Of a DNA stretch of 64,000 bases, positions 29,583-42,549 are shown in pieces. Both the position numbers and the translations under genes were made by a program. The stretch's first letter is position 1, and each line of letters begins with the position of its first letter. The stretch is from contig JAOANR010000003.1 in the NCBI GenBank assembly GCA_030278955.1, forward strand, positions 32,999,227-33,063,226. The letters are read 5' to 3'. This DNA comes from Hygrophila difformis. Taxonomy: Eukaryota > Streptophyta > Magnoliopsida > Lamiales > Acanthaceae. The notes under the pieces were generated by a model. The model worked only from the letters and a program-made list of their open reading frames with translations, was not told the DNA's origin and ran no database searches.

Positions 29583-30681
29583 GTATGCATCCACTTGTGC
29601 TTGGTTCCTTTTTTGATTTTTCATAATAAGTTCATCACTTCTATTAATTCCCACACATCTAGATTACAAAGCGCTATGTTTGTCTCGTGTTTTTCCTGTG
29701 ATCATATGTGTTGGAAACTCATTTTCCTAACCGTTTATAAATTTCCGTCAGAATCAACTGTTAAAATTGGACATTCCCTTGTGTCAAAATGCAACACTCC
29801 TTTCTATCTCCCTCTGGTTTCCATAAGCAGATTGAACTTTCTCACGCCACTATATTATTACTCTTTATCATAGATATATTCCTATCCTTTTTTCCCACTG
29901 CTCCTATCTACAATTTTGTTTGTCGATTTTTTGCCTAACTCTGTCAACTTAGAATGATGTATGTAAATGATGTCAGAATATTTTGTTGATGTTAATGATA
30001 TATTATTACTTACTTCTATGTGAACTTAGAATGATGTATGTGAATGATGTAAGAATATTCCCCCCTGCGCCTATCTGTTTAACATGAAGTCACTTTCAAA
30101 ATCTACTCGAGTGCATTCCTATTTTTATATTTCTCTTGTGGGAGCATATGCAGGTGTTGGTTGAGTCAACAGCTAAGATAGGCACCGCCATGCTCGAAGT
30201 ATTCAACCCGAGAGGGCATGCTTGAGTACACGGCCTTTTGAGGCTTTGATAATTTTTTCTCGCGGGAATTTCATTCAATTTTATCACTCCCTTAGTCATG
30301 TTGCAATAAGAAGATATATTCTGCAGCACATGTTACCAGAATTCTGGAATACTGTATGCAGAGGTCTGGATAATTAATGTCTCTCTTTCGGAGAGAAATG
30401 AAGAGATGAACTGTTATCGTCATTCCTTTTATTGTTTGCAATGGAGACTATAGATTATTATTCTTGTTGCTTAATTTAGCCAGTTTTGATCTCATATTGG
30501 CATATGCTTGTTTTGAAATTTTTATTACACATATTTCATCTTTGGTTTTCCTATGTTTAGTTTTGAGATGAATCTTATATTGCAAAAGAAAGGGTTTTTG
30601 ATCATTTTTCCTCTTTTGAAAATTCATGTCTTGTGTTATGTAGTTTAAAAGTTTAGACGTCCTTGTTTTGATCATACATTA
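29583..30681 (+). other. Intron-like sequence, no recognised gene
   Basis: It contains an imperfect 36-bp direct duplication (acttagaatgatgtatgt..., 29948-29983 and 30023-30058) and the unplaced exon-like piece at 30153-30225. Nothing else is supported. Confidence 0.35.
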
Positions 30682-33292
30682 TGTAATACCCGGGAATTTT
30701 CCATCATAAAATAAAACAATAATTAAATAAATAAATAATAAATAAATAATAAATACAATAAAATAAATAAATAAACCCAGTTAATAAATAAATAAATAAA
30801 GATAAGGAAATGAGAAATGAGATTTAACTTAAAAAGGAATTAAAGGAATTTAATTAAATAAAAGAATTGATTAAGGATAAATAAATTATACACCGAAACC
30901 CGACACTAATGAACTCGAAGATTCGAGTCCAAACATTCAATTAGACCCGAGTAAAAATTTAGAGAGAAAGTATGAACCCGAAGATACCCCAGAAATCGGA
31001 ATTCGGGAGCATAGAGGGATAGAAACCCGAAAGAGAGGCGGAAAAGCACGACGGATCGCACGACCCGCCCGGACCGAAGTCCAGGCGAAGTCGGCGTGGT
31101 GGCCGAGCGGTCAATAGGCATAGGGCGCGCCACGACCGCGCCACGCGACAGATTCGCCCGTTGCGTGAATCTCTCGCCCGAACACGGATTTTTCGACTTT
31201 CGGTTGAACATCTCTCGACCCAAGACCCTTAGGTCAGATGTTGGACGCCCTAGGACCTGGAAATCTATAAATAAACCCCCTTGGGAGCCCCGAACAATTT
31301 TACAAAACCCTACAACTTTCTACACATACGAAACCCTAAATCCGGAGTCGTCGGAGGACGAAACCAAAGGCGAGACCTGTTGGACGAAAATTCTACCATC
31401 TTCAGAGTCGTGGTAAGTCTCGATCCAATCTTTGTTCCATAAACGATTCGAAAATGAATCCTAATCTTCTTCTTCTCTCTTCTACACCTCGTATTGGATC
31501 TAGATCGTAGAACCCGACGAACGGAGAGGAGAAACGGTGGACTGGAAGCCACGCCTTCGAATAGACGATCCCGGACGTTCGTAAACTCTGTAATTTAACT
31601 CTTACATGGTTTTGGGATGAATTAAAACAATCAAAACTAAAAGATTAACAAGAAAATCAAAAATATGTCAATTTATACTTTCTACCGATGCAACAGATTT
31701 GATGAATTTTTCCGAACCTTAAAACGAATTCAAACGGAGAAACTTAAAACACGAAAAACGTTCCTAAGACTTAAATCTAGCTACTGTAAATTTGAGAATT
31801 TTTAGAGACGATTTGTTATGTGAAAACCAACCGAAACCGAACTGTTTGAATCTAGATCTTGAAACCCTGGACAGAACTTAGGAATGATCTTGATCACGTT
31901 TTGACATAGGATCTAGACTGTTTTAGATCTTTGGCCGAACATGAAAGTCGTAGATAATTGTCTTAAGATGATCTCTGTAAAATTTCATCAAATTTGGAGT
32001 TGAATTACTATGGTAGAATTCAAAATCTTTAAACTGTGATACATTAAATTCGGACAGAATTGTTCTTCTGCGAAAATCGGTGATTTTGACCTATTTAGGT
32101 ATCTCGGATTGAAAACGTTGAAACACGAAAGTTGTAGATCTCGACGTTTCTGAGTCAGTCGTGAAATTTTGGAACTTTTGGAATTAAATCTGATTTTAGA
32201 CGAATTTTAGAGTAAACTGTGGTTTACCGGAAACAAAATCTTGAAATCTTGTTGAAACATGGAATTAACCTTTAGGGTTGAAATGAATTGAGATATTATC
32301 TTTAAATAAATACAATTAAAGTCAGATTTTTAAAATTTAAATCCCCTTACAAACTTGATAAATTAAAATTAGGGGTGAGTGCTCTGCAGGGTGCCCCCTA
32401 ACGATTCACTTCGTGCCGTAATGGACGATGGTAACCCCGCGCGCTAAACTTGAAATGTGATATTGCCTAAACGGCGAAATATAGAGCCTACACTCTCGTG
32501 AATATCCACATGGGTTTCCCGAGGCTTCGGAGTGGTACTGGGTATGGCTGATACGGTTGCGGCCGCCGGGCTACCGGCTAAACTTGTTGACATCGCGATG
32601 CTATCGTGAAACTTTGAAATACCAAATCGGGGATGTAACGGGGATACTAAATTAAATTAAATTAGATTAAATTATGTCGTTGTCCAATTAAATTATTTAA
32701 ATGTTTTCTTTAAATTATGGCTATTATTCTAAACCATACGATATGTGTTATTAAATAGAGCCCTGAAATAAATTATGCTATTGGATAGTTGATTAGATTA
32801 ATTTGAATATTATGTTATTATCATGCTTTCAGTTATTTATTAAATTAATGGCTTTTAAACCCTACGATCATGCATGTGTTAGCTTACTCAGCAAGTTTGC
32901 TGACCAAAACCGTTTTTATTCCTTTTCTTACAGAATATGTGGAATGAGCATGTGTGAGCACGAATCATGCATGGGATTTTGGGAACTTTGTTTTGCTTTT
33001 AGATTCGTACTTTAGACTATATTATGAATGGGCCTGTTTAACCCGTGTTTTGGCCATGTCGGCCCTATTTATATTTTCCGCTGCGATACTATACTAAACA
33101 ATTATTTCCGCTGCGCTATACTATTATTATTTTCCAATTATGTTGAATGGGCTACCTTGAATGTTTTAAATACTTTTAAATACTGCAATACCTAGCCTTG
33201 CATCTCTTTAGTAAGCTCGGAGAAACCGTGTCTTACTAGGGGGATGTGGCGGTGACATCCCGACCTGGGTGACCAAAAACCGGGGTGTTACA
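30682..33292 (+). mobile_element. Solo LTR of a chromovirus, with perfect TSD
   Basis: It starts TGTAATACCCGG and ends CCGGGGTGTTACA, as in the LTR at 15656-18113. It is flanked by identical 5-bp CATTA (30677-30681 and 33293-33297), proving integration followed by LTR-LTR recombination. Length is 2611 bp, with TATAAATA at 31265. The middle (about 32370-32640) is a GC-richer block not found in the other LTR copy. It lies within Helitron H1, so it is younger than the Helitron. Confidence 0.95.
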
Positions 33293-33297
33293 CATTA

Positions 33298-34073
33298 TTA
33301 ATTTGTTATTTTTGGATTTGTTCATCTTTGTTGTTCTAGGTTTTCCATTTTGGTTGGCATTTTCAATTGATGTTTTAAATTTATTTGTTTTTTGGTTTGA
33401 GAATCATTTAGTCTAATTTGACTGTAGGTTTAGTCTCCCCCATTTTCCGTCTTTTCCATTCCTCTATTGTAGGCCTTCTCCCAACTGTGTGATGAACGAA
33501 TCGAAGTGCCTGGTGAAGCATAGGGTGTACAGGATCGTCGTTATGGTAAGTGGTTTTTGTCAATCTGTGGCTTTGTTTTATGGTTTCTGAATTAGATGAT
33601 TTTCAGCATTGTCGTTATGTTTGCTATATGCATCAGTAATTCAATACTATCACTTCTCTACCCATAGATGTGCAATCAGCTTGATGATGTTGCTAAGTTC
33701 ATAATATTTTCAATTTATGGCATGTCAATTTTATATATATCAATTTCCTTTTAATTTAATTATAATGGATTTCTTTATATAAAAATAAATTATCCAATCT
33801 CTTATTTGTGGCATTGTCAAACATGTTTCATGCATGATTTCCCACTTTTTTGTGTTCATTAGGATATGCCGACCTGTCGGCAAATTTTTCTTTTTCTTTT
33901 CATATTCAGGACAATGTCTTCAGCATTTCAAATCTAAATACTCAGTGTTGCAGTTGGATTTAAGGTGGGATTGCCTTTCCTTGTGCTGGACAACCGGTCT
34001 GATTTTGAACATTGATCTTGGTTTTAATTACTTATGCCTTTACTCTTTTTCTAATATCTGGGAATGTTTGCAG
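33298..34073 (+). other. No recognised gene
   Basis: AT-rich sequence, mostly intron-like. An exon-like stretch at about 33475-33545 (cccaactgtgtgatgaacga) ends at a gtaagt donor but matches nothing I know. Confidence 0.3.
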
Positions 34074-34170
34074 GTTCTTACTGGATATTTACTAGCAGGA
34101 TCAATTGTTGGACCAGGAGGTTTAAATTTTATCAGTGAAATGATGCAAGTACATACTGTAGCAGGATACA
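34074..34170 (+). pseudogene. KEA-type K+/H+ antiporter exon
   Basis: After a TTTGCAG acceptor, the exon encodes VLTGYLLAGSIVGPGGLNFI and SEMMQVHTVAG. This is a transmembrane helix and loop of CPA2-family KEA4/5/6-like cation/proton antiporters. Only this helix pair is present. A captured exon. Confidence 0.72.
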
Positions 34171-35079
34171 TACTGAACATACTGTAATTTTATCAGTCCT
34201 GAATGTGGTTTTGGAAGAAACCTACAAATGCTAAGCGTGCTGCCTTGTGGTTGTTTTAGGCTGAGGTTTAACAGCAAAGGGGAGTTCTCCCTCAATTTTG
34301 GCTCTTACAATATTGAAGAAGTTCAAGGACACTGTAATCATCAATGTAAGTGGCCCTTTTGATTTCCTTATTTGATATTTCCGGATGTACATTATTAGCT
34401 TGACTTTTTATTAGTGGTGTAGTTTCTCAAAAAGAGAGAGCAAGAGATAGTAATCCTCTATAATAAATTTTGCGAATTGGATAGTATTAAAAAATCAGAC
34501 AAGACAAGATAGCTGGAACAGAGGGAGTAAAATATAAGGAAGACAATCGCTCACCTATCAACAATTATAACAACATTGTTTGAATGGAGCAGTCCGAACA
34601 AAAAATCATTCCCTTGTTCACTAAAAAAATTTTCAATCGTTTTTTTGCAGCTACAAAAAATTAAGTCATTATGGATTCAGCCAGCGACTCAACCAGCATT
34701 GTCTCTATACACTCCACTGACTCAGCCAATACCAGTTATAATTCCTCAGGTTATGAAATCTCATGTACATTTCCTTGTTTTGTTCTGGGCACTAAAAACC
34801 AATTCCCTTTGATTTTTTTCTCCCAGATCCAGGGACTGATGTAGTTTCTGATTCTGAAGATGACATAGACCTAATCTCTATTACCTCCGGCACCGAAGAC
34901 GACAACAATTTTGATTATTTTGAATTCCACATCGTGCCTTCTCACAAAAAAATACAGGAATATAAATAAACTATATGTTATTAGAAAATCCTCTGAAAAC
35001 AAATTGTTGTAGATAGGAACTCACATACATTACCTATAATTATTTTTCCTTTCTCCATGGGCAGTTGTACATCCTTTTA
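34171..35079 (+). other. 3' part of H1, no recognised gene
   Basis: Two exon-like pieces lie at 34259-34355 (LRFNSKGEFSLNFGSYN) and at about 34830-34970 (acidic SDSEDDIDLISITSGTEDD). I cannot identify them. A one-sided MITE-like end (cagagggagtaaaat) lies near 34519. Confidence 0.3.
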
Positions 35080-35108
35080 CGCTGTGCATCGCATAGTTCT
35101 TCTACTAG
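35080..35108 (+). other. Helitron H1 3' terminus
   Basis: Hairpin CTGTGC-ATC-GCATAG (one G-T pair), 8 bases, then CTAG and a host T at 35109, followed by an (AT)n tract. Confidence 0.75.
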
Positions 35109-35329
35109 TATATATATATATATATATATCTATTAATACTATATAAATTGGAGAGCTCTAATCTCCCATTTGATTCTGAGCCGTTGGATCAAGTTTCCAA
35201 TTGAGATCATGGCCATTGGATTAAAATTGTTTCCACAGAGTGGTGGGTCGGGTTTCACCCGATCTATCCATTTCTTTTCTTCTGGTTTGATCGAGTTATC
35301 CATTCTTCTCCAAAGTCCCTCGTTCGTTG

Positions 35330-35735
35330 TCTCAATCGCCATTCCCAAATTCAACCCTCGAAACCCTTGCAGCGTGGACCGCCATCCCAGCGCCTCCGTT
35401 CGCCTGCTCGCCGCCGCCGTCCGCGAGCCTCTCCTCCCTGCGCCCACGCTGCCTCCACTACCTACGCGTGCCGCCCTCCCCTCCCAGCGCATGTGGCGCC
35501 CTCTCCTCCCTGCGCACGCTGCCCTTTCGTGAATCCGGAGCCGCCGCACTCAGCCCACCGAACGGCTCGCCTGTTCCGGCCTCCGCGAGCCCTAGCCGCC
35601 GCCTTAGCCTTGCGCGCACCCTCCCATCGTGGTCGGTGCCCTCCCTGCGAGAGCCGCCCGCGCCCGGCGGCCTCTCTCCCTCTGGTCGCCCCATACCGCC
35701 GGCGTCTCCCTCTGTTGTTCCCAAACATTGCGGTA
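35330..35735 (+). other. GC-rich block near H2 start
   Basis: A C-rich, GC-heavy island in otherwise AT-rich DNA. Both strands are open in several frames (Pro/Ser/Arg-rich translations), which is the effect of composition, not evidence of coding. It is probably the captured 5' UTR/CpG-rich promoter of a host gene. Confidence 0.45.
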
Positions 35736-36071
35736 ATATTTTCATTACTGTTTTGTTCTTCGACTTATGAATACGCAGGCTTTGATGTTGATTTTCGTTT
35801 TCTTTGGTGTGCGCATTCTTTGAATTTGGGGGTGTTAATTTTGGGCGTTGTGAATCGCTACTGAAATTGAGACTCGAAAATTGTCAATGGAGGCTGAAAT
35901 CAGGTCCTGAAATCGTAGCTGAAGTTGGGAGGATTTGTACTTTTCTTTTATCTAATTTTTGTTGGGTCTGGTCAATTGGTTTTATGATGTTTCTGGAATT
36001 TAGGAACTCAATGGTGTCTGATTTGGAAAATCACAAAGAAGAGAAGTTTGAAATAGATCTTATTGTGAAGA

Positions 36072-37686
36072 GAGACAATTACTCAGCGTGCTGAATTTGA
36101 TTATCTACATAAGAAGCAGAGCGGAGGACAAGGGCAATATGGAAGGGTTATTGGGTAAGTTTGCACTTGACATCTGTTTGGATGTTTAAATTGTATTCAC
36201 TCATTTGCTGCTGGTAATGGTGCAACACGGTATTCCTTAGCAGCATTTTTGTGTACATATGAGTTAAAAGAATGGTTATGTGCCTCTTTAAGTTTTAATT
36301 TTGCATTTTATTTTCTGTTACACTTGTGGGCAGCACCCCCCCAACCAAATGACAGTTTTTTATAATACAGTTGTCTATGTATTCATGTGCATTAAAAATT
36401 TGAGCTTGTAAGTAAATGGTTAGTACATATTGATCAGTTATTCAGAACGCCAAATCTCGCTTTTCTTTTGGGACTTCTGTTTTAATGGCACTTGGGGGCA
36501 TCCTGGGACCTGGGTTTTGAAATTTGCATTTCTTTCCTCATAATTGATTGTTAGTAAAGAGAACAAGCAAAACTTGGTGACAATTGGGAGTGCTTATTTA
36601 ATTTGGGTCTCTTTATGACAGGTATATTGAACCCCTTGAACCAGGCTCAGGAACTAAGTTTGAGTTTGAAAACATGCTTGTTGGTCAAGCTGTACCTTCA
36701 AATTTTGTGCCAGCAATTGAAAAAGGTTTTAAAGAAGCGGCCAACTCGTAAGTATTAAATTTTCCCTTGCATATTCAATGTGTTAGCCATAACCAGCAAA
36801 GTTACATTTGCCACCAATTTAGTTGTGGAGATTAGGAGAGCTGGGTGGTATGCTAAATTCTTTGAGAAATACAACTAATTATGGTTGTTTGGGCTTTGGG
36901 ACACTTCTCAATCACAACAAGAACATGGTTTACAAATGGATAGGAGTAGTGCACTGCTGTTTCTTATTTGCTTCATCCTTATAAGATTACAGTTTGTTTC
37001 AACATTTAGATAAATATGTGTTATGTAATTTAATACATACAGAATCTGATATTTCAAAAGGTCCGCCAGTGCAATTGTATTTGTAAATGTTGACATTCCC
37101 TGTTCTAATACTTCTTTTTGAGTTTCAGTTTAAGCTGAGAATAGTAAGGATTCATTTCAAAATTTACCAAGCTTCATTCTTGATGTCTTCTTCAGTTGTA
37201 CCTCCCAGTCAAACAATTTTGTTTTATTTGTTTTATAAAGATATAGTCTTTGGCTATATCTGAAGGGTTTCTTATGCAAATTGTATGTTTTGGATATGTA
37301 ACTTTTGCATCTGCACACTGTAAGAATCAGCTTCAGACACGGCACGATAACTTTTCTGTACTGTGAATCATTCTTTAGTTCGGATGATATAACTGATTCT
37401 GACCAAGCACTACTTGCATTTTATGTCTGGACTCTGAAACATTTGGTATTTCTTTTGTTATCATGCAATTCTGCACACATGAATGTTTGTGTCTGCTCAA
37501 ATTCTCCTCAAATATTCTAACATGGATGTTGTCTGTCTAGGGGTTCTCTCATTGGCCATCCCGTTGAAAATGTTATATTTGAGGCTCTGCCACCGGTGGA
37601 AAGATCCTCTCCTGAGAGGGAAAGCATGGTGACGTCAAGGATAGCTGCCGGGGATCAAAAGCCAGTTCTATCTAATGTTGATTTTG
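36072..37686 (+). pseudogene. Mitochondrial elongation factor G fragment, fused in frame to an unknown exon
   Basis: Exons 36072-36154 (ETITQRAEFDYLHKKQSGG), 36622-36747 ([27 protein letters not shown]) and 37541-37575 (GSLIGHPVEN) join in phase at GT/AG sites. They match domain IV of mitochondrial EF-G (ribosome translocation). The third exon then runs on, in frame and without a break, into VIFEALPPVERSSPERESMV, which is not EF-G. This makes a chimeric exon, as is typical of Helitron capture. The GTP-binding domain is absent. Confidence 0.82.
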
Positions 37687-38439
37687 TAAGCAGATTAAGT
37701 TGAAATAATTTTAGTGATGGTTTTTGGATTGAAATAGGAACTGAATTTTTTAGTATGTCTTAATTAATTTGGCGGTTCCCCTTTGGTCATTTGAAAGTAA
37801 ATAAATAGATAAATAAGAAAGAAAGAAAAAAGTCACTGAAAGCTGATGAAGATTAATAATCTTATTGGTCATTTTGGAAAACTTCTTAATTATAATGTTT
37901 AGTTGCCCTGAAAATTATCCATTGTGTTGTTTCAGAATCTGCTTTTTCATAATCCTACTTGTTCTTTGTTTGTTCTGTTCTCTATATGTGATTTGGCCTG
38001 TTCTGGCTTCCTGGGTTTGAGTTATTTATTCCGTCATTCCTTCCTATTTTTCGTGTCTGTGGGTGGGGTTTTGGAGAGAGACTGTTTATGGGGATTATTA
38101 GGTAGAAATTGGAGCGGTGGGAGGAGGAGGAGCCCAAATCTGACGATGCATCTGGGGCGACGTCGTGGGGCGGCGGCGCGCTGTGTTCTTGGTCTGAAAG
38201 TCGGGTTTTGGATGTTGGGATATTCTGTGTAAAGGTAATTTTTTTATTATATGTTTTTCGGTGTTTATCTCGACAGAACTAATTTTGTATAAAGTTTTGG
38301 TTTTCCCTGCTTTTCTACTAATGAAGGAAACTTTATATAAGCCCCTGAATGTCTGCGGTCACCAACCCGTAACCAAAGATGGGCCATTGAAGTTTCCAGG
38401 TTCTGACAATAACTTATCTGTTCAGAAAAATGGCCAGAA

Positions 38440-39521
38440 GTATGAAGACGTTGACGAAATCATCTCAGAACACGCCTACATTTCTCAGTATTGCTGTTAT
38501 TGGGGCAACTGGTGAGCTAGCAAGGATGAAAATATTTCCAGCACTCTTTTCATTGTACTACAGTGGCTTTCTCCCAGAGGTAGTTGCATTGAACTCTATT
38601 ATATTTTACTTTTATTGCATCATCCACTTGGCAATGATCCTTCTGCATGTGTTGTTTTAACTTTCTAATCATTTTTATTTGCCAATGTTCATGTGACAAT
38701 GTAATTAGTTTTGTCTTGCCTCTGAATCTTCAATCTTCCATGATGCTCTTTCACTACGGCAGTGAAATCACGATGCTTTCAACATCTGGGGTCATTTTTA
38801 ATTCATGTTTCATGGTTCGTTCGCTATACTATTTCGTATAAATCTTAATGAAAATTCTTATTCGACGATCTTTCCAGATGCTTACACTTATTCACTTTTT
38901 GTATCTGGGAAAATAAGAAAGCCATTATACTGAAACAATGGCCAATTATTGCCTTCCTGATATCTCTTCCCATAGTTTTAGTTTTCTAGGCAAGAACTGT
39001 ATGTAGATATGATTACTTGGGCTTTGTTGTGTATTATCAAAATAATATTAGTTGCTGTTGTGCCATTTTGATTTTTGAGATTCTTGTGGCTTTGGAAGTA
39101 CATTAACAAAGGGGCCATTTTTTTCTAGATCTCCTCCAATTGTTGAGCACTTTTTTTATCAGTGTCTTCATGTTTCCTTTCAGAAATTTCCCTGATGCTA
39201 TGTATTTATTGAATTATGGCTTGAAGATGTGGGAATGCTCCCTACTTAAAATTAAAATGAGAAATGTAGGTTGATGAATACTATGATAGATGAACCAGAT
39301 AGAAATAATGACATGAAGTCATTTTGATTTTAAAAATTTTTTGTAACCTTGATCGAATCATGTTCTGTTATAATAATTCACTCGCTGTGGATAAAGAAAG
39401 CTTCTTGATTAAACTGCTTTATGCAGAATGTGGCTATATTTGGATATTCGAGGAAAGATTTGACCGATGACAACCTGAGATCCATGATAGCATCAACTTT
39501 AACCTGTCGGATTCACCAGCA
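38440..39521 (+). pseudogene. Plastid G6PDH4-like glucose-6-phosphate dehydrogenase, two exons
   Basis: Exon ending at 38579 encodes LSIAVIGATGELARMKIFPA and LFSLYYSGFLPE, with the GxxGxLA dinucleotide fold. Exon 39427-39521 encodes NVAIFGYSRKDLTDDNLRSM and IASTLTCRIHQ. The variant GATGELA resembles the plastid G6PD4 type of the oxidative pentose phosphate pathway. A possible presequence (38325-38500) is in another frame. Catalytic and substrate-binding exons are missing. A captured N-terminal fragment. Confidence 0.82.
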
Positions 39522-41664
39522 GTATGTTTTACAATTACCGTGTCAAATTCTTGAAATTTGCCCAATTCTTCCTCCAATATTTTTTCTGGTATTCCTAAGT
39601 TCAAATAATTCTTCGATTCAATATATGATTACTCTTGTAAATTTTATGGCACTTGGGGCAAGTAGCAACGGATGCCACTTAAGAAAGATGTAGGGATTGC
39701 AATCGATGGCACTTGGCGGGAAATAGAGCAAGGAAAAATGGGGGCTATGCACAATTTCTTTTTTTCATGTATCCCAGACTCCTCCAATAAAAAGTGATGG
39801 TAGACTATATATTTATACTCGGTTATGGGTAACATGCTTACTTTCTTCTTGTCATTTCCCCATTATTCCAAATGAGGATCACCTCTAAAGTAGATTATTT
39901 TTCGTTATATCTTGGAATATATATGTATTATGTTCTTAACGAGCCTAATGTTTCTTAGTTATTATTTTTTCTTTTTCACTCTACTATTAATACTTTTAAT
40001 AGGTATATTAAAAATCAATGTTTCAGAAGTTGGTATAGGTTCCGATAATTTATAAATTTACAGACTTTGGTGGAAATTTAAAAAAATATGAATATTGGAA
40101 CTTTGGTTTCAAATGAGAAGAAATCATGAAAATCATAATTCATAAGCTAACAATTTCAATATCACATAGAATTTCGAGGAGGATCAAAATCTCTAATTCT
40201 ATTATCCCCCTATAATCCATACAGTCCACTGTCACTAGAGGATGGATTTTCTAGTGCAACTCTATTTTTTAGACCTTAAGTAAAATAATGAATGCTATAT
40301 CTTTTGGAGATGCCTAAGCTTTAATGTGAATTTATGGGTTTGCTTTGTGATCAGTTTTTCATAAGTTGGCATATAGGTTGCATGTATCAATATTTATGTG
40401 CTAGCTCTATATAGTCATCATGTGGGTACTAATTTCTGATTTCTTCCTTATATTCTTTATGATAGGCTTTGTCATTTTAATTGTAGTTCCATGATTTGGA
40501 AAATGACCTGCAGTAAATATAAATGTAGATGGTACGTTTTCTTTTCTTAATATTGATAGGGATATCCACCATTGTGTACATAATAAAATTGAATATCCAA
40601 TACAAGAAACAGGGCCTAATTAATTTCTTTTTGTATGATTGATTTCTAGGGTTTGCGGTCAGCTTTTTTTCCATGTAACATTTCTCATTTAATTTGGGCT
40701 TTTTGGATGGGCTATAATTACAATCAATTAATTTCTTTATTGTTTGCTTAATTTTGCTTTGCTTTTATTGAGTTCTGCGTCAGGTTATGGTGTTTTTCAG
40801 TTTCCTGGCAATTATTTTCTTTTTATGTGGAATTGGATTCATGTTCTATGAACTAATTTCTTTGTACAATTCCTCGTGAGCAAAAAGCTCGGGTAATATT
40901 TGGTTTCTCGGCTTTGTTGGTTTTATTAATTTTGTTCCCTGTCATTTTCCTTTTCCTTGTTAAATTTTTGAAGTGTTATATTCTGCCCGTTGGTGATTTT
41001 TTTAGCTTCTCTCCAGTTAACGGCAAAAGTTGACTTTGTTCAGCTGAACTTTTATGAACTGAAGTTGTTATCCTTGATGTCAAATCTTCCAGTATTTGAC
41101 TTTGCTATTATACTTGTGTCTGCGTCTACGAATGTTTCGGGCTGATTAATTTGATAATTTTATGTTCAAAAAATTAATCTGATAATTTGTTGGGCAATTC
41201 CTTATCAAAGCAATTGGTGTCTGTGACCAGGTAAAATATGGATGCAGTGGGGCATTTTAGATTTGTAATTCATTAACACATATTAGTACCAAATTCTTGC
41301 CCGTTTGCACCCAAAGGCAAAGTGATAAGAAGTGATTCAGATTCTTAATTTGGTTTTTGCTTGTTGATTATAACTCTTGGTATTGGATGTTTTGCTTCCA
41401 ATCATGAATTCAATAGAAAACATTTCAGTGCTTGATATAAACTTCTTGAGAGCCAAGAATCCTGCATGCTTCGGTTTGTTTTCTTTTAATCAGGCCTGCC
41501 AACATACCAGACCTGTTTTCCAGGCATCAATGCCTTTACTGGAAGTAATTTTGAAGTTTTCTTTTTTCCAGACCTTGTTTATGAAGTTTGTAACTTGGTA
41601 TTTTAAGAAAAGAATTGTCTTTCTCACTTTGCAGCTAAGAGCTTGGAAAACTGAGTGAGAGATA
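39522..41664 (+). other. 2.1 kb without a recognised gene
   Basis: AT-rich, intron-like sequence in H2. Short open frames only, none with domain features. Part of it (40980-41650) may be the WEB 5' UTR and leader intron. Confidence 0.35.
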
Positions 41665-42480
41665 ATGGTTGCAAAAGATTTTCATAAAGCCAAAGGAGCA
41701 GCTAAAGCTGAGGTGGGAGAAATTGATACAAGTGCACCATTTCAATCTGTCAAAGATGCTGTCAATTTGTTTGGTGAAGGAGCTTTTTCAGGAGAAACCT
41801 GCCATTAGGAAGGCCAAACCACAATCTGCAGAAGTACATTAATTCTTTTCTTTCCTGGCTGTTCTTATTCTGTTATTCATACATGTGAACTGTATGTTTT
41901 CGAGTTATCCATTCTGATGTTATATTTTAACCACTGCAGTTCTTTGAATTAATCAAGATATCGCTGTATTTTGTTTCGCTTATTTTTGGCATCTTTTCAT
42001 TGGTTACAGGTGTATTATCACTTGCAGCATTAATTGTTTGCAGGAGAATACTGCAAGATATAGCATCTCACTGTCGGTTTTACTCTCTTGTTGTTCTGAA
42101 GTAGCCACTAGCGATGTAAAAGAATTGACGCCTGTAAGCTAATGATGTCAGCAATGGTATTGTGGTTGCTGAGTGTATAATATTTTGTGATTTATTTATC
42201 GGTACTATGACCTCTGTTTGCAGAAAGTTGGTGGTTTTATCACCCAAAACCTGTTTAAAAACTCCCGACTGATTTATTTCCTTGCAGAAAGTGCTGGCAA
42301 AGGAGACACATCTTCATTTGGCCGCGAAACAGATGAATAAGTTGAAGGAACATCTTGAAAATGTCGGGGCCACAAAAGCTCAGGTACTTTTAGAGCTTGA
42401 AAGGGCTAAAAAGGCTGTTGAGAATCTGACTCTCAAGCTGAAGAACTTATTGTGTTATGATGATCATACCAATGATATTT
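41665..42480 (+). pseudogene. WEB-family coiled-coil protein, first two exons
   Basis: ATG at 41665 starts MVAKDFHKAKGAAKAEVGEI, then DTSAPFQSVKDAVNLFGEGA, the signature start of WEB family proteins (DUF827), coiled-coil proteins linked to chloroplast movement. One base is missing near 41800, which gives a stop at 41811. Exon 42288 onward encodes VLAKETHLHLAAKQMNKLKE and ATKAQVLLELERAKKAVENL, an obvious heptad coiled coil, to a stop at 42480. The rest of the protein is absent. Confidence 0.8.
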
Positions 42481-42549
42481 GAATGGCTTTTAACTGTTCC
42501 CTTTAATTGAAAACTCAAGAATTTTGAACGACGCCAGAATGCATGTACA

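Larger units (their letters stand above)
25024..35108 (+). mobile_element. Helitron H1, 3' portion
   Basis: The right end is a Helitron 3' terminus: hairpin ctgtgc-atc-gcatag (35082-35096), then ttcttctactag, then a host T. It has the same upstream words (catgggcagttgta) as H2 and H3. No 5' Helitron start is visible between 25024 and 35108, so the beginning probably lies left of the window, with the Athila element inserted inside. It carries kinase, MACPF, DXS, unknown plastid-type protein, CLU and KEA fragments, all on the + strand. No Rep/Hel gene is seen, so it is non-autonomous. Confidence 0.65.

Noticed and set aside
27743..30225. One continuous gene from the unknown plastid-type protein through CLU
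   Set aside because: The exons belong to different protein families. The CLU piece matches the CLU domain, while the earlier pieces do not, so separate captures are likelier.
35139..35549. Long open frames on both strands in the GC-rich H2 leader
   Set aside because: High GC lowers stop frequency in all frames. Translations are Pro/Arg/Ser low-complexity.
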